Shown: positions 25,438-35,026 of the stretch, piece by piece
Layout: each line of letters starts with the position of its first letter
Position numbering within the stretch: the stretch's first letter is position 1
Assembly (NCBI GenBank): GCA_022571215.1
Contig: JACZYG010000006.1
Span: forward strand, 1 to 64,000
Direction of reading: 5' to 3'
Source: Fidelibacterota bacterium
GTDB lineage: Bacteria; Fidelibacterota; SORT01
DNA length: 64,000 nt
Notes under the pieces: generated by a model
The model's database searches: none
Told to the model about the DNA's origin: nothing
The model's input: only the letters and a program-made list of their open reading frames with translations
Program-made: the position numbers and the translations under genes

Positions 25438-26355
25438 TTAATCCTTTGAGAAATAATTTGCGGACTGATAAACTCCGTTGGCTTGTTTCAATATTTGCAT
25501 AAGAAGATCGTTTGCAAGCGAACTTGCGCCAAACCTGAACAGGTCGGGAGTCAGCCACTCGACTCCGAGAGTTTCTTTTAGTAGAACAAGGTATTGTATG
25601 GCGGTCTTGGCATCGCTGATTCCGCCTGCCGGTTTCAGACCGACTTTTTTTCCTGTCTTGAAATAGTGGTCCCTGATTGCCTGCATCATTACCAGGGCTA
25701 CCGGCTGCGTGGCAGCAGGCTGTATTTTGCCTGTGGAAGTCTTAATAAAATCAGCTCCGGCTCCGATAGCTATACCGCTTGCGAGCCGTACATTATCAAG
25801 AGAATAGAGTTCACCCGTTTCAAGAATGACCTTTAGATGCGCTTCGCCGCATGCCTCCTTGACCGAGGCGATCTCATCGAAGACGAGATGGTATTCTCCT
25901 CTAAGAAACGCTCCCCGGGATATGACCATGTCTACCTCATCCGCGCCCATTCTCACTACCCGCCGGACTTCGCTGAGCTTTGTTTGAAGGGTTGTCATTC
26001 CGCTTGGAAAGGCGGTAGCGACAGAGGCAACTTTGACGTTCGATTCTTTTAGGCATTCGACAGCTGTCGGCACCATAGGCGGATATACGCAAACAGCGGC
26101 GACATTAGGCAAATCCGGAAATGAATCATGGAGGTGAAGCGCTTTATTACATAGTTGACGGACTTTCCCCTTGCTGTCTTTACCCTCCAAAGTAGTGAGG
26201 TCTATCATGCTCAAAGCCAATTTGAGAGCCGACAGCTTAGAATTCTTCTTTATGCTTCGTTTATTAAGTCTCGCGACTCTTTCCTCGATCCCTATTTGAT
26301 CTACAGGTGGAGGATTTAAAAAATCCGAAAGATTTATGCTGCCGTTGTTGCTCAT
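25438..26355 (-). CDS. deoC: Deoxyribose-phosphate aldolase
   Basis: 305 residues, the longer form with ~60 extra N-terminal residues. The Schiff-base lysine lies in F-I-K-T-S-T-G (Lys205); L-K-P-A-G-G-I provides the second active-site lysine. It cleaves 2-deoxyribose-5-phosphate to glyceraldehyde-3-phosphate and acetaldehyde. First gene of a three-gene minus-strand operon with two ALDH-type genes, which fits deoxynucleoside breakdown. An inverted repeat lies in its leader (26376-26398). Confidence 0.95.
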   Translation of the reverse strand: MSNNGSINLSDFLNPPPVDQIGIEERVARLNKRSIKKNSKLSALKLALSMIDLTTLEGKDSKGKVRQLCNKALHLHDSFPDLPNVAAVCVYPPMVPTAVECLKESNVKVASVATAFPSGMTTLQTKLSEVRRVVRMGADEVDMVISRGAFLRGEYHLVFDEIASVKEACGEAHLKVILETGELYSLDNVRLASGIAIGAGADFIKTSTGKIQPAATQPVALVMMQAIRDHYFKTGKKVGLKPAGGISDAKTAIQYLVLLKETLGVEWLTPDLFRFGASSLANDLLMQILKQANGVYQSANYFSKD

Positions 26356-26375
26356 ATTTGAAATATGTTCCTGTT

Positions 26376-26398
26376 GTTAGTGAATTTCATCAACTAAC
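26376..26398 (-). promoter_or_regulatory. Palindromic element ahead of deoC
   Basis: GTTAGT (26376-26381) and ACTAAC (26393-26398) form an inverted repeat about 20-40 bases upstream of deoC. The enclosed GAATTTCATC (26382-26391) has its own reverse complement GATGAAATTC at 26443-26452. This could be an operator for a repressor that binds two sites; no regulator gene is nearby. Confidence 0.3.
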
Positions 26399-26580
26399 TA
26401 AAATAAAATCTTGCTGTTATGATAAAAACTAATCTAATTATAGATGAAATTCAAGTTTTGCAGAGGAAAAATAGGATTAACGAGACATCCTTGTAAATGC
26501 AACATTTTAAGCGAAAAAGCGTATCTTTAAAGAAAGTATACTACTTATGAAATTTAATATGCACTCTAAGTGAGGAAAAT

Positions 26581-27711
26581 TTGAAAAATATTTACAAAAC
26601 GCTGGTTCTTGTCCTTTTGTTATCATCTTTATTGTTTGCGGCATGCAGCGGAGAGCATGCTGAGGGAGAAAACAAAGTAAATTCAAGCGATTCTTCGGCG
26701 ACTGACAGCTCTAAAAAAGTTTCGGCAAAATTAGCCGAAGCTAAAGAAGAAGACCTTGATTTGGTACCCGTTGAGATCTTTGAGGTGTGGCGGGGGGCGA
26801 TATCATCCTACATAATTCTAAGTTCTACGGTAGAAACAGAGCAATATGTAGACGTTTATCCTTATTTGACCGGGATCGTAGCAACTCTTCTTGCGGAAGA
26901 AGGGGATGACCTAAGGAAGGGAGCGCCGTTACTGCGATTGGATGCCGAAGAGTACCAACTCAGAGAAGCCAAAGCGCTGACAGGGTACAAAAGTGTTCAA
27001 AGTGAATTCAAAAGAGCGCGCGCCCAGTTTAACAAGGAGTTGCTGAGTAAGGAGGAATACGATAAAGCGAGCCTTTCCTTGGAACAGGCAAAATTAAGCT
27101 GGCAGGAAGCCAAATTGAATCTTGACAGAACTATTGTTCGCGCGCCTATAGACGGGATAGTATCTTTGCGAAACGTGCGGCAGGGAGACAGAGTAACGCC
27201 GAATGACCATATATATTCGATGGTAAATCTTGAAAATATCATAGCGACAGTTCATGTTCCGGAAAAGGAACTCTCCTCCATCAAAATTAATCAACTTACA
27301 TATTTGAGCTCGGATTATTTAGGAGATGAAAAGTTTGAAGGCTATGTGAAGCGGATTTCGCCGGTTGTCAATCCTGCAACGGGCACTTTCAAGGTTACTA
27401 TCGGGCTTGGTGATAACCATAAAGGTCTTAGACCGGGCATGTTCGTAAATACCTTCATAGTGACCATGACAAACAATAATGCCTTATTGTTAGATAAAGA
27501 TGCCATAGTATATGATAATGATAAGCGATTCGTTTTTGTTGTTAAAGATTCGTTGGCGTTAAAAATAGCGGTTGAAATAGGATTTGAAGATGCTTCTACG
27601 GTAGAGATATTGAATGGTGTTAGTGACTCGGACAAAGTTATAATTGTGGGTCAGAACGGATTGAAGGACAAGACGAAAGTCAAGGTCGTTAAAGAACGTA
27701 AGATTTCCTAA
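26581..27711 (+). CDS. RND efflux periplasmic adaptor (membrane fusion lipoprotein)
   Basis: 376 residues, TTG start. Lipobox-like L-F-A-A-C with Cys22. Lipoyl/barrel-sandwich halves flank a short coiled-coil hairpin: the first half ends G-A-P-L-L-R-L-D, the second begins R-A-P-I-D-G-I-V, then beta-barrel and membrane-proximal domains. It bridges an RND pump to an outer-membrane channel. It heads an operon with two RND pumps, and no TolC gene follows, so the channel must be encoded elsewhere (the one at 49878 belongs to another operon). Confidence 0.9.
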   Translation: MKNIYKTLVLVLLLSSLLFAACSGEHAEGENKVNSSDSSATDSSKKVSAKLAEAKEEDLDLVPVEIFEVWRGAISSYIILSSTVETEQYVDVYPYLTGIVATLLAEEGDDLRKGAPLLRLDAEEYQLREAKALTGYKSVQSEFKRARAQFNKELLSKEEYDKASLSLEQAKLSWQEAKLNLDRTIVRAPIDGIVSLRNVRQGDRVTPNDHIYSMVNLENIIATVHVPEKELSSIKINQLTYLSSDYLGDEKFEGYVKRISPVVNPATGTFKVTIGLGDNHKGLRPGMFVNTFIVTMTNNNALLLDKDAIVYDNDKRFVFVVKDSLALKIAVEIGFEDASTVEILNGVSDSDKVIIVGQNGLKDKTKVKVVKERKIS

Positions 27712-27747
27712 TTATCAATTTCGCATTGCTATTAAAGAGGTGTTTTC

Positions 27748-30700
27748 TTGAGTGAATCACAGAACTCAGCTGATAAGCTAGATACTATTTTTAAAATTAC
27801 CACGACCCGGCCGGTAGCTATCACTATGATAGCGTTGGCGGTAGTTGTTTTCGGTTTCGTCTCATATAAGCAACTCTCTTTGAATTTAATGCCGGATATA
27901 ACCTATCCGACACTGACAGTGAGAACAGAATACCTGGGAGCAGCGCCTGAGGAGGTGGAAACTACCATCTCGCGACCCGCAGAGCAAGCTCTCGGAGTTG
28001 TGAGTAACCTCGCGAATCTTACGAGCATATCGAAATCAGGGGTGTCCGATGTAGTTTTAGAGTTTGGATGGGGTACGGATATGAATGTCGCGACCCAGGA
28101 TATCAGGGAAAAACTCGACCAGATCAGATTTCCCGATGGTGTTGACAGACCGCTCATATTAAGATATGATCCTTCACTCGATCCGATAATGAGAGTCGGG
28201 CTTGCCGGTGGCGATAACCTGTTTGCGCTTAGGCTATTTGCCGAAGAAGAAATAAAACGGGAGCTCGAGACCGTTCCGGGAGTTGCCGCCGTAAAAGTGA
28301 AAGGCGGGTTGGAAAGGGAAATTCGGGTTGAGATAGATGAGTCTCAGCTGACGCTTCGGGGTCTCGACATTAGAACTATCAATAATCTTATCCGTCAGGA
28401 AAACATAAATCTTGCAGGGGGAAACCTCAAAGAGGGTCAGACAGAATATCTTGTCAGAACTCTTAACGAATTTAAAAACATAAATGAAATATCGGAACTT
28501 GTCGTCTCAAGAGTGGGAGAGGTCGAAATACGAATCAAAGACCTTGGAGTTGTTTATGAAACTCATAAAGACAGGGAAGTAATTACGCGGATCGGCGGCG
28601 AAGAAAGCGTAGAACTTGAGATATACAAGGAAGCGGATGCAAATATAGTCGCAGTTGCGAGTAGAGTGAGAGACAGGTTATACGGAACTCCCGGTCAACA
28701 TAAATTTATCCGTGAAATGAAGGAGAAAGAAAAAAAGAAGAAAAAAGAAGAAGCGAAGAAGAGAAGAGATCGGAAAGACGGGAAGTTGGTTGCCTCCGCC
28801 AAAGACGAAAAGGTGAAGAAGAAAGAGAAAAAATCTGATAAAAAAGGAAAAAAAGGCGGAGGACGAAGGGGAAGAAGGGGCGGGGACGATTCGGCGATGA
28901 TGAAGGCTGCCATGACCAATTTTTTATCTCATGAAATGCCGAGAGGCGTAAAGATGAGCACCCTCAGCGATCAATCTATCTTCATAAAGAGCGCTATAGA
29001 TGAAGTGATGAATACCGCTATATTAGGAGCGTTTCTCGCGGTCATAGTCTTATTCGTATTTTTGCGTAAGGTGACTACGACTTTGATCATTGCCTTGGCA
29101 ATTCCCCTTTCTATTATTGCCACTTTCGCTCCAATGCATATATTCAACGTCTCGCTTAACATAATGTCATTGGGAGGACTTGCTCTCGGCGTCGGAATGC
29201 TTGTGGATAATTCCATAGTCGTTCTTGAAAGCATATTCCGTTGCAGGGAGGAGGGGGATGATCTTATGGAATCTGCGGTAAGGGGAGTTAAGGAGGTAGG
29301 CACCGCTGTTTTTGCGTCTACTCTGACAACAATAGCAGTGTTCTTCCCGATAGTTTTTGTTGAAGGAATTGCCGGACAAATCTTCGGCGATCTTTCTCTT
29401 ACGGTAGTTTTTTCGTTATTGGCTTCTGTAGCTGTAGCGCTGTTTTTGATTCCTATGCTTGCTTCGAGAAGATTGGACAGATCTAAATCGGGTTTATCAT
29501 TCGATAATATCAAAAGAATAGATTTTATGCGGCTGAGAGCCATAGAAAATTTGAAAGAACTGTCCGATAATGACACACTTTCAAAAGGGGAAAAAGTTTA
29601 CACTTACATCTTTTACATATTTAAATTAGGAGGCGAATTTCTATTCAAGACAGCGATGATGGCTTCAACTATCCTGCTCTTATTTTTAAAAATAATAATG
29701 ATTATTTTGTTCGTTCTCACGGCTCCATTGATAACGCTGATTTCAATTTTTACGAACAGATTTAAAGATTTCAACAGCTGGTTCCTTGAATGGGCGGAAA
29801 GAGATAGTTTTTTCGGTATCGTGTACACAAGAAGAATTTGGGAAGAGCTGCTTCGGTTCACTGCTCCGGAGGAACTGATGACGGCGTTGACCAAGTATTT
29901 TTTGAATTACCAAAAGGTTTCGGATTACAGAGGAAAAAAGTGGAAATTATGGGAAGGGTGGATTTTAAGAGGTCTGTTTACTCCATTGGTTATCTTTTAC
30001 CATCTTATCAGATTCCTTGTTGGTATTATCGGGTCGCTAATAGGACGGTTGGGCGTTGCAGTCATGAATTTTGTCACGCTGGTTGGGATCTTCGTCTGGA
30101 CGCTGATCGGAATAATACTTATGCCCGCCGTAATGCCGCTTGTGAATCTGTTTGAAATAGGATATGATAAGGTGAATGTGGCATATCCAAAAGCCATAAG
30201 GTGGTCGCTTAATAATAAAGGTACGGTCATAGGCACGTCAGCGGGACTATTTCTATTTGCTTGGTTCGTTCTCATGCCGACGCTTGGTAACGAATTGATT
30301 CCTGAGGTTTATCAAGGCGAATTCAATGTTGATATCTATCTGCCTGTAGGGACACGTCTTGAAGAGACGGACAAGGCGCTTAAGGCGGTAGAAAGTAAGA
30401 TCAGCGGCTATAAGATGATCTCGGAACTGGCTACGGTTGTCGGAGCGGCGAAGTCTACTAATTTGAAGAGTGATGAAGGAGAGCACACGGGTAAGGTTAC
30501 GGTGAGAATGGGGACTGAATATATCGGAGCGGAAAATGAAATAGCCCTGATCCGAAATATCAGGCGGGATCTTTCCGAGCTGCCCGGTATCGTGACGAAG
30601 ATATCCAGACCCGTTTTATTCAGCTTTAAAACGCCTGTGGAAGTGCAGGTGCAGGGGTATGATTTAGATGTCCTGAAACGAATGGCTTCCTCAGTGGAGG

Positions 30701-31689
30701 GCAAACTGAGCAAAATTCCGGGATTAACCGATGTAAAATCGAATATACAAACTGGTAATCCTGAGGTGCAGATTATTTATAACAGAAAATTGCTGGCTAA
30801 ATACGGGTTGAAAATTTTCGAAGTCGCAAGTATTGTTAGAAATAAGGTAAAAGGCGAAGTAGCCTCTCATTTTAAGGAAGAGGATAGGCGAATTGATATC
30901 CTGGTCCGCATTAATGAGTCGGACAAGGAAAGCATTGATGATCTGAAACGTTTGATTATAAATCCGGGAAACCCTATTCCGATCCCTCTTGCCTCGGTCG
31001 CCACTATCAAAATAGGAGAAGGACCGAGTGAGATACGCCGCGTTGACCAACAGCGGGTAGCGGTGATAACCGCAAATACGACAGGAATCGATCTTAGTAC
31101 AGCGATGATAAGCATCACGGAAGTGTTGGACGAATTGAGCTGGCCTCGTGGATTCAGTTATACATTGAGCGGTCAGAACAAGGAAATGGAAACGTCCATG
31201 AACAGTCTGATCTTTGCTCTGATTCTCGCCGTATTTTTGGTGTACGTGGTAATGGCTTCACAATTTGAATCTCTGATACACCCGTTTGTAATCATGTTCA
31301 CAATACCGTTAGCATTGATAGGAGTGGTGTTTACTCTTTGGATTCTTTCAGTCCCGCTGAGTGTGGTTGTATTTCTCGGGCTGATAATGTTAGCGGGAAT
31401 TGTCGTGAATAACGCCATAGTTCTTGTTGATTACATCAATCATTTAAGAGCGAAAGGTATGAATAAGATCGATGCGATAGTCATGGCAGGCAGCGTAAGA
31501 CTGCGTCCGATTCTGATGACAACGGCGACAACAGTTCTTGGTTTACTGCCGATGGCGCTTGGATTGGGCGAGGGCGCTGAGATCAGAACTCCTATGGCTA
31601 TTACGGTAGTCGCCGGATTAATAAGTTCAACGGTTTTAACACTGCTTGTAATCCCAACCGTCTACGCGATAGTAGACAGGAAAGATTAG
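27748..31689 (+). CDS. RND efflux pump with polybasic insert and extra membrane module
   Basis: 1313 residues against the usual ~1040; TTG start. Typical AcrB-family motifs are present (R-P-V-A-I-T-M N-terminus, D-N-S-I-V-V-L-E in TM4, G-I-V-V-N-N-A-I-V-L-V-D in TM10). Two insertions account for the excess. Residues about 325-384 are a Lys/Arg/Gly-rich run ending in G-G-R-R-G-R-R-G-G, in the periplasmic porter region just before TM2. Residues about 575-810 lie between TM6 and TM7 and include about four more hydrophobic segments. The frame is clean throughout, so this is not a frameshift artefact. Substrate unknown; adaptor is the preceding gene. Confidence 0.88.
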   Translation: MSESQNSADKLDTIFKITTTRPVAITMIALAVVVFGFVSYKQLSLNLMPDITYPTLTVRTEYLGAAPEEVETTISRPAEQALGVVSNLANLTSISKSGVSDVVLEFGWGTDMNVATQDIREKLDQIRFPDGVDRPLILRYDPSLDPIMRVGLAGGDNLFALRLFAEEEIKRELETVPGVAAVKVKGGLEREIRVEIDESQLTLRGLDIRTINNLIRQENINLAGGNLKEGQTEYLVRTLNEFKNINEISELVVSRVGEVEIRIKDLGVVYETHKDREVITRIGGEESVELEIYKEADANIVAVASRVRDRLYGTPGQHKFIREMKEKEKKKKKEEAKKRRDRKDGKLVASAKDEKVKKKEKKSDKKGKKGGGRRGRRGGDDSAMMKAAMTNFLSHEMPRGVKMSTLSDQSIFIKSAIDEVMNTAILGAFLAVIVLFVFLRKVTTTLIIALAIPLSIIATFAPMHIFNVSLNIMSLGGLALGVGMLVDNSIVVLESIFRCREEGDDLMESAVRGVKEVGTAVFASTLTTIAVFFPIVFVEGIAGQIFGDLSLTVVFSLLASVAVALFLIPMLASRRLDRSKSGLSFDNIKRIDFMRLRAIENLKELSDNDTLSKGEKVYTYIFYIFKLGGEFLFKTAMMASTILLLFLKIIMIILFVLTAPLITLISIFTNRFKDFNSWFLEWAERDSFFGIVYTRRIWEELLRFTAPEELMTALTKYFLNYQKVSDYRGKKWKLWEGWILRGLFTPLVIFYHLIRFLVGIIGSLIGRLGVAVMNFVTLVGIFVWTLIGIILMPAVMPLVNLFEIGYDKVNVAYPKAIRWSLNNKGTVIGTSAGLFLFAWFVLMPTLGNELIPEVYQGEFNVDIYLPVGTRLEETDKALKAVESKISGYKMISELATVVGAAKSTNLKSDEGEHTGKVTVRMGTEYIGAENEIALIRNIRRDLSELPGIVTKISRPVLFSFKTPVEVQVQGYDLDVLKRMASSVEGKLSKIPGLTDVKSNIQTGNPEVQIIYNRKLLAKYGLKIFEVASIVRNKVKGEVASHFKEEDRRIDILVRINESDKESIDDLKRLIINPGNPIPIPLASVATIKIGEGPSEIRRVDQQRVAVITANTTGIDLSTAMISITEVLDELSWPRGFSYTLSGQNKEMETSMNSLIFALILAVFLVYVVMASQFESLIHPFVIMFTIPLALIGVVFTLWILSVPLSVVVFLGLIMLAGIVVNNAIVLVDYINHLRAKGMNKIDAIVMAGSVRLRPILMTTATTVLGLLPMALGLGEGAEIRTPMAITVVAGLISSTVLTLLVIPTVYAIVDRKD

Positions 31690-31726
31690 AAATTATGAGA
31701 CCCAGTTCAAAGAACAGAGCGTGAAT

Positions 31727-34700
31727 ATGAAAGAATCCTTTCTTCCCAGATTTTCAGTTCATAGACCGGTAACAGTCGTCATGACGCTTTTCGCGATACT
31801 CGTGGTAGGTTATATAGCGTATACCCAAATTGCGACGGAGCTGTTTCCTAAGGGGTTTGCCCCGCCGTATTTGGGGGTCTGGATACCGTATAGAGAAGCC
31901 AATCCTAAGGAAGTTGAAGACCAGATAGCCCGACCGTCTGAAGAGATGCTTCAGACTGTAAGCGGAGTAAAGGCAATACATTCATACAGTAATTCGAACG
32001 GGTGTTGGGTATGGCTCGAATTTGCCAATGATACTAATATGGATGTTGCGTACATGCTCGTTCGCGAGCGAATGGACAGATTACTGGCGACCGAGCTGCC
32101 TGACGACATTGAGGAAGTTTATGTTCGGAAGTTCAGGAATGATGATGATCCTATAGTATGGTTCGGACTCACGATTCCCGAGGATATGGAAGACCCGTTT
32201 TATACTGTTGATCACTACGTTTTGAGGGCGTTGGAGCAGATAGATGGCGTGGCTAATGTCGAGATGTGGGGCGCATCGGAGAAAATAATTCAAATTCTCA
32301 TAGACCAGGATAGGGTAAAAGCGCATAAAATTAACGTTTACCAGCTAATTCAGGATCTTCGTCAGGATAATTTTTCACTTTCAAGCGGATATGTCTATGA
32401 TGGCAATAGGAAAATATATGTCAGGTCCGACGCTAAATATAGGAACATCGAGGATGTCAGAAATCTACGGATAAGCGGTGAGAACCTGTTTTTAAAAGAT
32501 ATAGCGGAAATAATATACGATGAGCCGCGGCAACGGAGGTGGGTTCAGCTCGTTAACGGTAAAAAGGCTATCAGCATCGGTGTATACAAAGAATCGATGG
32601 AGAACACCGTTGAATTGTCTGAAAAGATTCTTGCGAAACTTGACGAACTGTCAGAACATGAAAAGTTAGAGGGAATGACCTTCAATATATTCTTCAATCA
32701 AGGCGGTTTCATCACTGAATCCATCAAAAACTTGGTAAACGCCGGATTGTGGGGAGGATTATTTGCATTCTTCATACTATTCTTTTTCCTGAGAAGATTT
32801 AAAATGGCGTTCATCATCAATCTCGCTATTCCTCTTTCACTGCTGATGACGGTTACCGTCTTGTATTTTATGGGGTGGACGATGAACATCATGACGATGA
32901 TGGGGCTGATGCTTAGTGTCGGTCTCGTCGTGGATAATTCTATCGTTATAGTGGAGAATATCTACCGCTTGAGAAACAAGGGATTCAGCAAAGAGGAATC
33001 TTCAGTTAAAGGAGCAAGCGAAGTCTCCCTCGCCATCACTATGGCAACGCTCACAACCGTCGTAGTCTTCCTTCCGCTGATTCTGATGAATGATAACTTG
33101 GGATTCGCCTTTTATATGCTTAGGATCGGACTCCCGGTAATTGTGGCTCTAATTTCTTCTCTATTTGTCGCTTTGGTCATCATACCTCTTGCGACTACTC
33201 GATTGGTCTCTGATAGACAAGTCAAAAGATCAGGTCTGATTGAATGGAGTACCAAAGCGTACGACAGGATATTAAGGTGGACGCTGCTTCATCGGTTAGA
33301 AACTTCGATAATAGTGTTAGTTTTAATGATCAGCATGCAAATACCGATGAGCGGAGTGAAGCAAGGGGACCAGGGTGGCGGAAATATAAATGATGTCAGG
33401 TTGATGTTGGATATGCCGGAACATTATACGATGGAAGACGCAAAAGCTCTTGTAGATACGATTGAAGGATACGTAAATAAAATGGATGCTGTTTACAATG
33501 TAAGGGCGATAAATTCAAGGTATAGAAGCAATTGGGGAATGGTTCGGGTATTTTTGAATCCCCCGAAGGAAACCCAATGGTATCAGGTCGTTTGGAAAAA
33601 CATCAGCAATTCAATCGGTCTGACGGATGATAGCGTGATGACGAGGAATGAAGTTCTCGAAGATCTGAAAGCAAATATTCCCAAATATCCCGGCGTAAAA
33701 GTCCGAACCTCCTGGAGGGATAATTCGGGCACTGACGGCGCGGTATCCATCATACTTCAAGGAGATGATACTCAGACATTAGTAAAGCTTTCGGAAGAGG
33801 TTGAAAGGAGGATTAGCAGGATCCCCGAGATAATCAGCGTTGATACTGACCGTGAGAAAGGCGCTTCGGAAATTCAACTTTTTATCAAGCGGGATCAAGC
33901 CGCAAAATACGGAATCAACCCGCGCGTCATCACGGGGCAGATATCATACGCTCTTCGCGGTATAGAGCTTCCTGAATTTCAGTCTGATGATAGAGAGATT
34001 GATATAAGAGTACAGTATAAAGAAGAGGATATGGAAAATTTTGAGCAGCTGAAAAGTATGACATTTCTTACAGCCTCCGGTAAGGAAATTCCGTTAGCCT
34101 CGCTTGTGGATTTCAGAATTACAAAAGGCTTGGGAGAAATTCAAAGAAGGGATGGTAAAACAACACTTGAAATCAGCGGATTCACTACAGAGGATGATAT
34201 AGAGAAAGTTCATCAGAAGATCATTAAAGCATTAGCCGGTTTTGAAATGCCCCGCGGTTACTCCTGGTCAATGGGTGATCGTTTCAGGAGAATGCAGGAG
34301 ACGAACAGTTCACAGATGTTCGCGATTATACTTGCAATTACGTTCGTGTTTCTGCTCATGGGAGTACTTTTTGAATCGTTTATTCTGCCGTTGTCGGTTC
34401 TTATATCCATACCGCTCTCGTTCTTCGGAGCATACTGGCTGCTTTACATCACGGGAACGCCGTTCGATCTTATGGCGGGGATTGGATTGATAATATTGAT
34501 TGGTATTGTCGTGAATAACGCAATCGTTTTAATTGATATGATCAATAGGCTGCGGAACGATGGATTTTCACGGAGCGAGGCAATTATCGAAGCGGGTCAT
34601 CATCGCTTCCGTCCAATCCTCATGACTGCATTTACTACGATATTCGGATTGATTCCAATGGCGGTTGGAAATGCGAATTTGATAGGAATGCCATACGCTC

Positions 34701-34849
34701 CTCTTGGAAGAGTAATGATAGGCGGACTCTTATCCTCTACGGCTCTAACGCTTGTGGCGGTGCCGCTTTTCTATACGTTCTTTGATGATTTGAGAAATAT
34801 TTGGACTAAAGTTCAGGTTCTGGCGTTTGGAAGAACAAGGCCTGAATAA
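31727..34849 (+). CDS. RND efflux pump, second subunit
   Basis: 1040 residues from ATG 31727 (a GTG two codons upstream is also possible). Standard length and twelve-helix RND layout, with G-L-V-V-D-N-S-I-V-I-V-E in TM4 and G-I-V-V-N-N-A-I-V-L-I-D in TM10. It begins 37 bases after the first pump. Two different pumps sharing one adaptor recalls MdtBC-type heteromeric RND systems, so a mixed trimer is possible. A strong terminator follows (34884-34911). Confidence 0.93.
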   Translation: MKESFLPRFSVHRPVTVVMTLFAILVVGYIAYTQIATELFPKGFAPPYLGVWIPYREANPKEVEDQIARPSEEMLQTVSGVKAIHSYSNSNGCWVWLEFANDTNMDVAYMLVRERMDRLLATELPDDIEEVYVRKFRNDDDPIVWFGLTIPEDMEDPFYTVDHYVLRALEQIDGVANVEMWGASEKIIQILIDQDRVKAHKINVYQLIQDLRQDNFSLSSGYVYDGNRKIYVRSDAKYRNIEDVRNLRISGENLFLKDIAEIIYDEPRQRRWVQLVNGKKAISIGVYKESMENTVELSEKILAKLDELSEHEKLEGMTFNIFFNQGGFITESIKNLVNAGLWGGLFAFFILFFFLRRFKMAFIINLAIPLSLLMTVTVLYFMGWTMNIMTMMGLMLSVGLVVDNSIVIVENIYRLRNKGFSKEESSVKGASEVSLAITMATLTTVVVFLPLILMNDNLGFAFYMLRIGLPVIVALISSLFVALVIIPLATTRLVSDRQVKRSGLIEWSTKAYDRILRWTLLHRLETSIIVLVLMISMQIPMSGVKQGDQGGGNINDVRLMLDMPEHYTMEDAKALVDTIEGYVNKMDAVYNVRAINSRYRSNWGMVRVFLNPPKETQWYQVVWKNISNSIGLTDDSVMTRNEVLEDLKANIPKYPGVKVRTSWRDNSGTDGAVSIILQGDDTQTLVKLSEEVERRISRIPEIISVDTDREKGASEIQLFIKRDQAAKYGINPRVITGQISYALRGIELPEFQSDDREIDIRVQYKEEDMENFEQLKSMTFLTASGKEIPLASLVDFRITKGLGEIQRRDGKTTLEISGFTTEDDIEKVHQKIIKALAGFEMPRGYSWSMGDRFRRMQETNSSQMFAIILAITFVFLLMGVLFESFILPLSVLISIPLSFFGAYWLLYITGTPFDLMAGIGLIILIGIVVNNAIVLIDMINRLRNDGFSRSEAIIEAGHHRFRPILMTAFTTIFGLIPMAVGNANLIGMPYAPLGRVMIGGLLSSTALTLVAVPLFYTFFDDLRNIWTKVQVLAFGRTRPE

Positions 34850-34883
34850 AACTTTATAAAGCGTTCTGTTTTTGCCGTAATCT

Positions 34884-34911
34884 AAAGCCCTCGACAGAAT
34901 TCGGGGGCTTT
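34884..34911 (+). terminator. Hairpin terminator after the RND operon
   Basis: AAAGCCC (34884-34890) pairs with GGGCTTT (34905-34911), with further CG pairing inside the loop. It ends in CTTTATAATTGTTACTT, T-rich enough for termination. Confidence 0.65.
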
Positions 34912-34961
34912 ATAATTGTTACTTCATTTACTTCTGAATCTTTATGATCTATGCTGCGCGA

Positions 34962-34979
34962 GTCAGGGCTTGCCCTGAC
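34962..34979. repeat. Perfect short palindrome GTCAGGGC-TT-GCCCTGAC
   Basis: An 8-base perfect stem around a TT centre, 48 bases ahead of the methyltransferase start at 35027. It could be a second terminator arm, a small dispersed repeat, or an operator for the following gene. Confidence 0.4.
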
Positions 34980-35026
34980 CGCTATTTATCTTATATTTAT
35001 CTTTGCAAATTTAAAAGGATCGCCAT

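Noticed and set aside
26537-26542. TATACT as -10 of the RND adaptor operon
   Set aside because: A reasonable -10 hexamer, but the bases 17 upstream are A-rich with no -35 match.
28717-28900. Lys-rich stretch as a frameshift or assembly error
   Set aside because: RND motifs are in the same frame before and after the insert and no stop or frame change is needed.
28971-29576. 201-residue open frame on the minus strand inside the first RND pump
   Set aside because: It is a shadow of the strongly supported pump gene: composition is low-complexity, with no ribosome-binding site and no recognisable domain.
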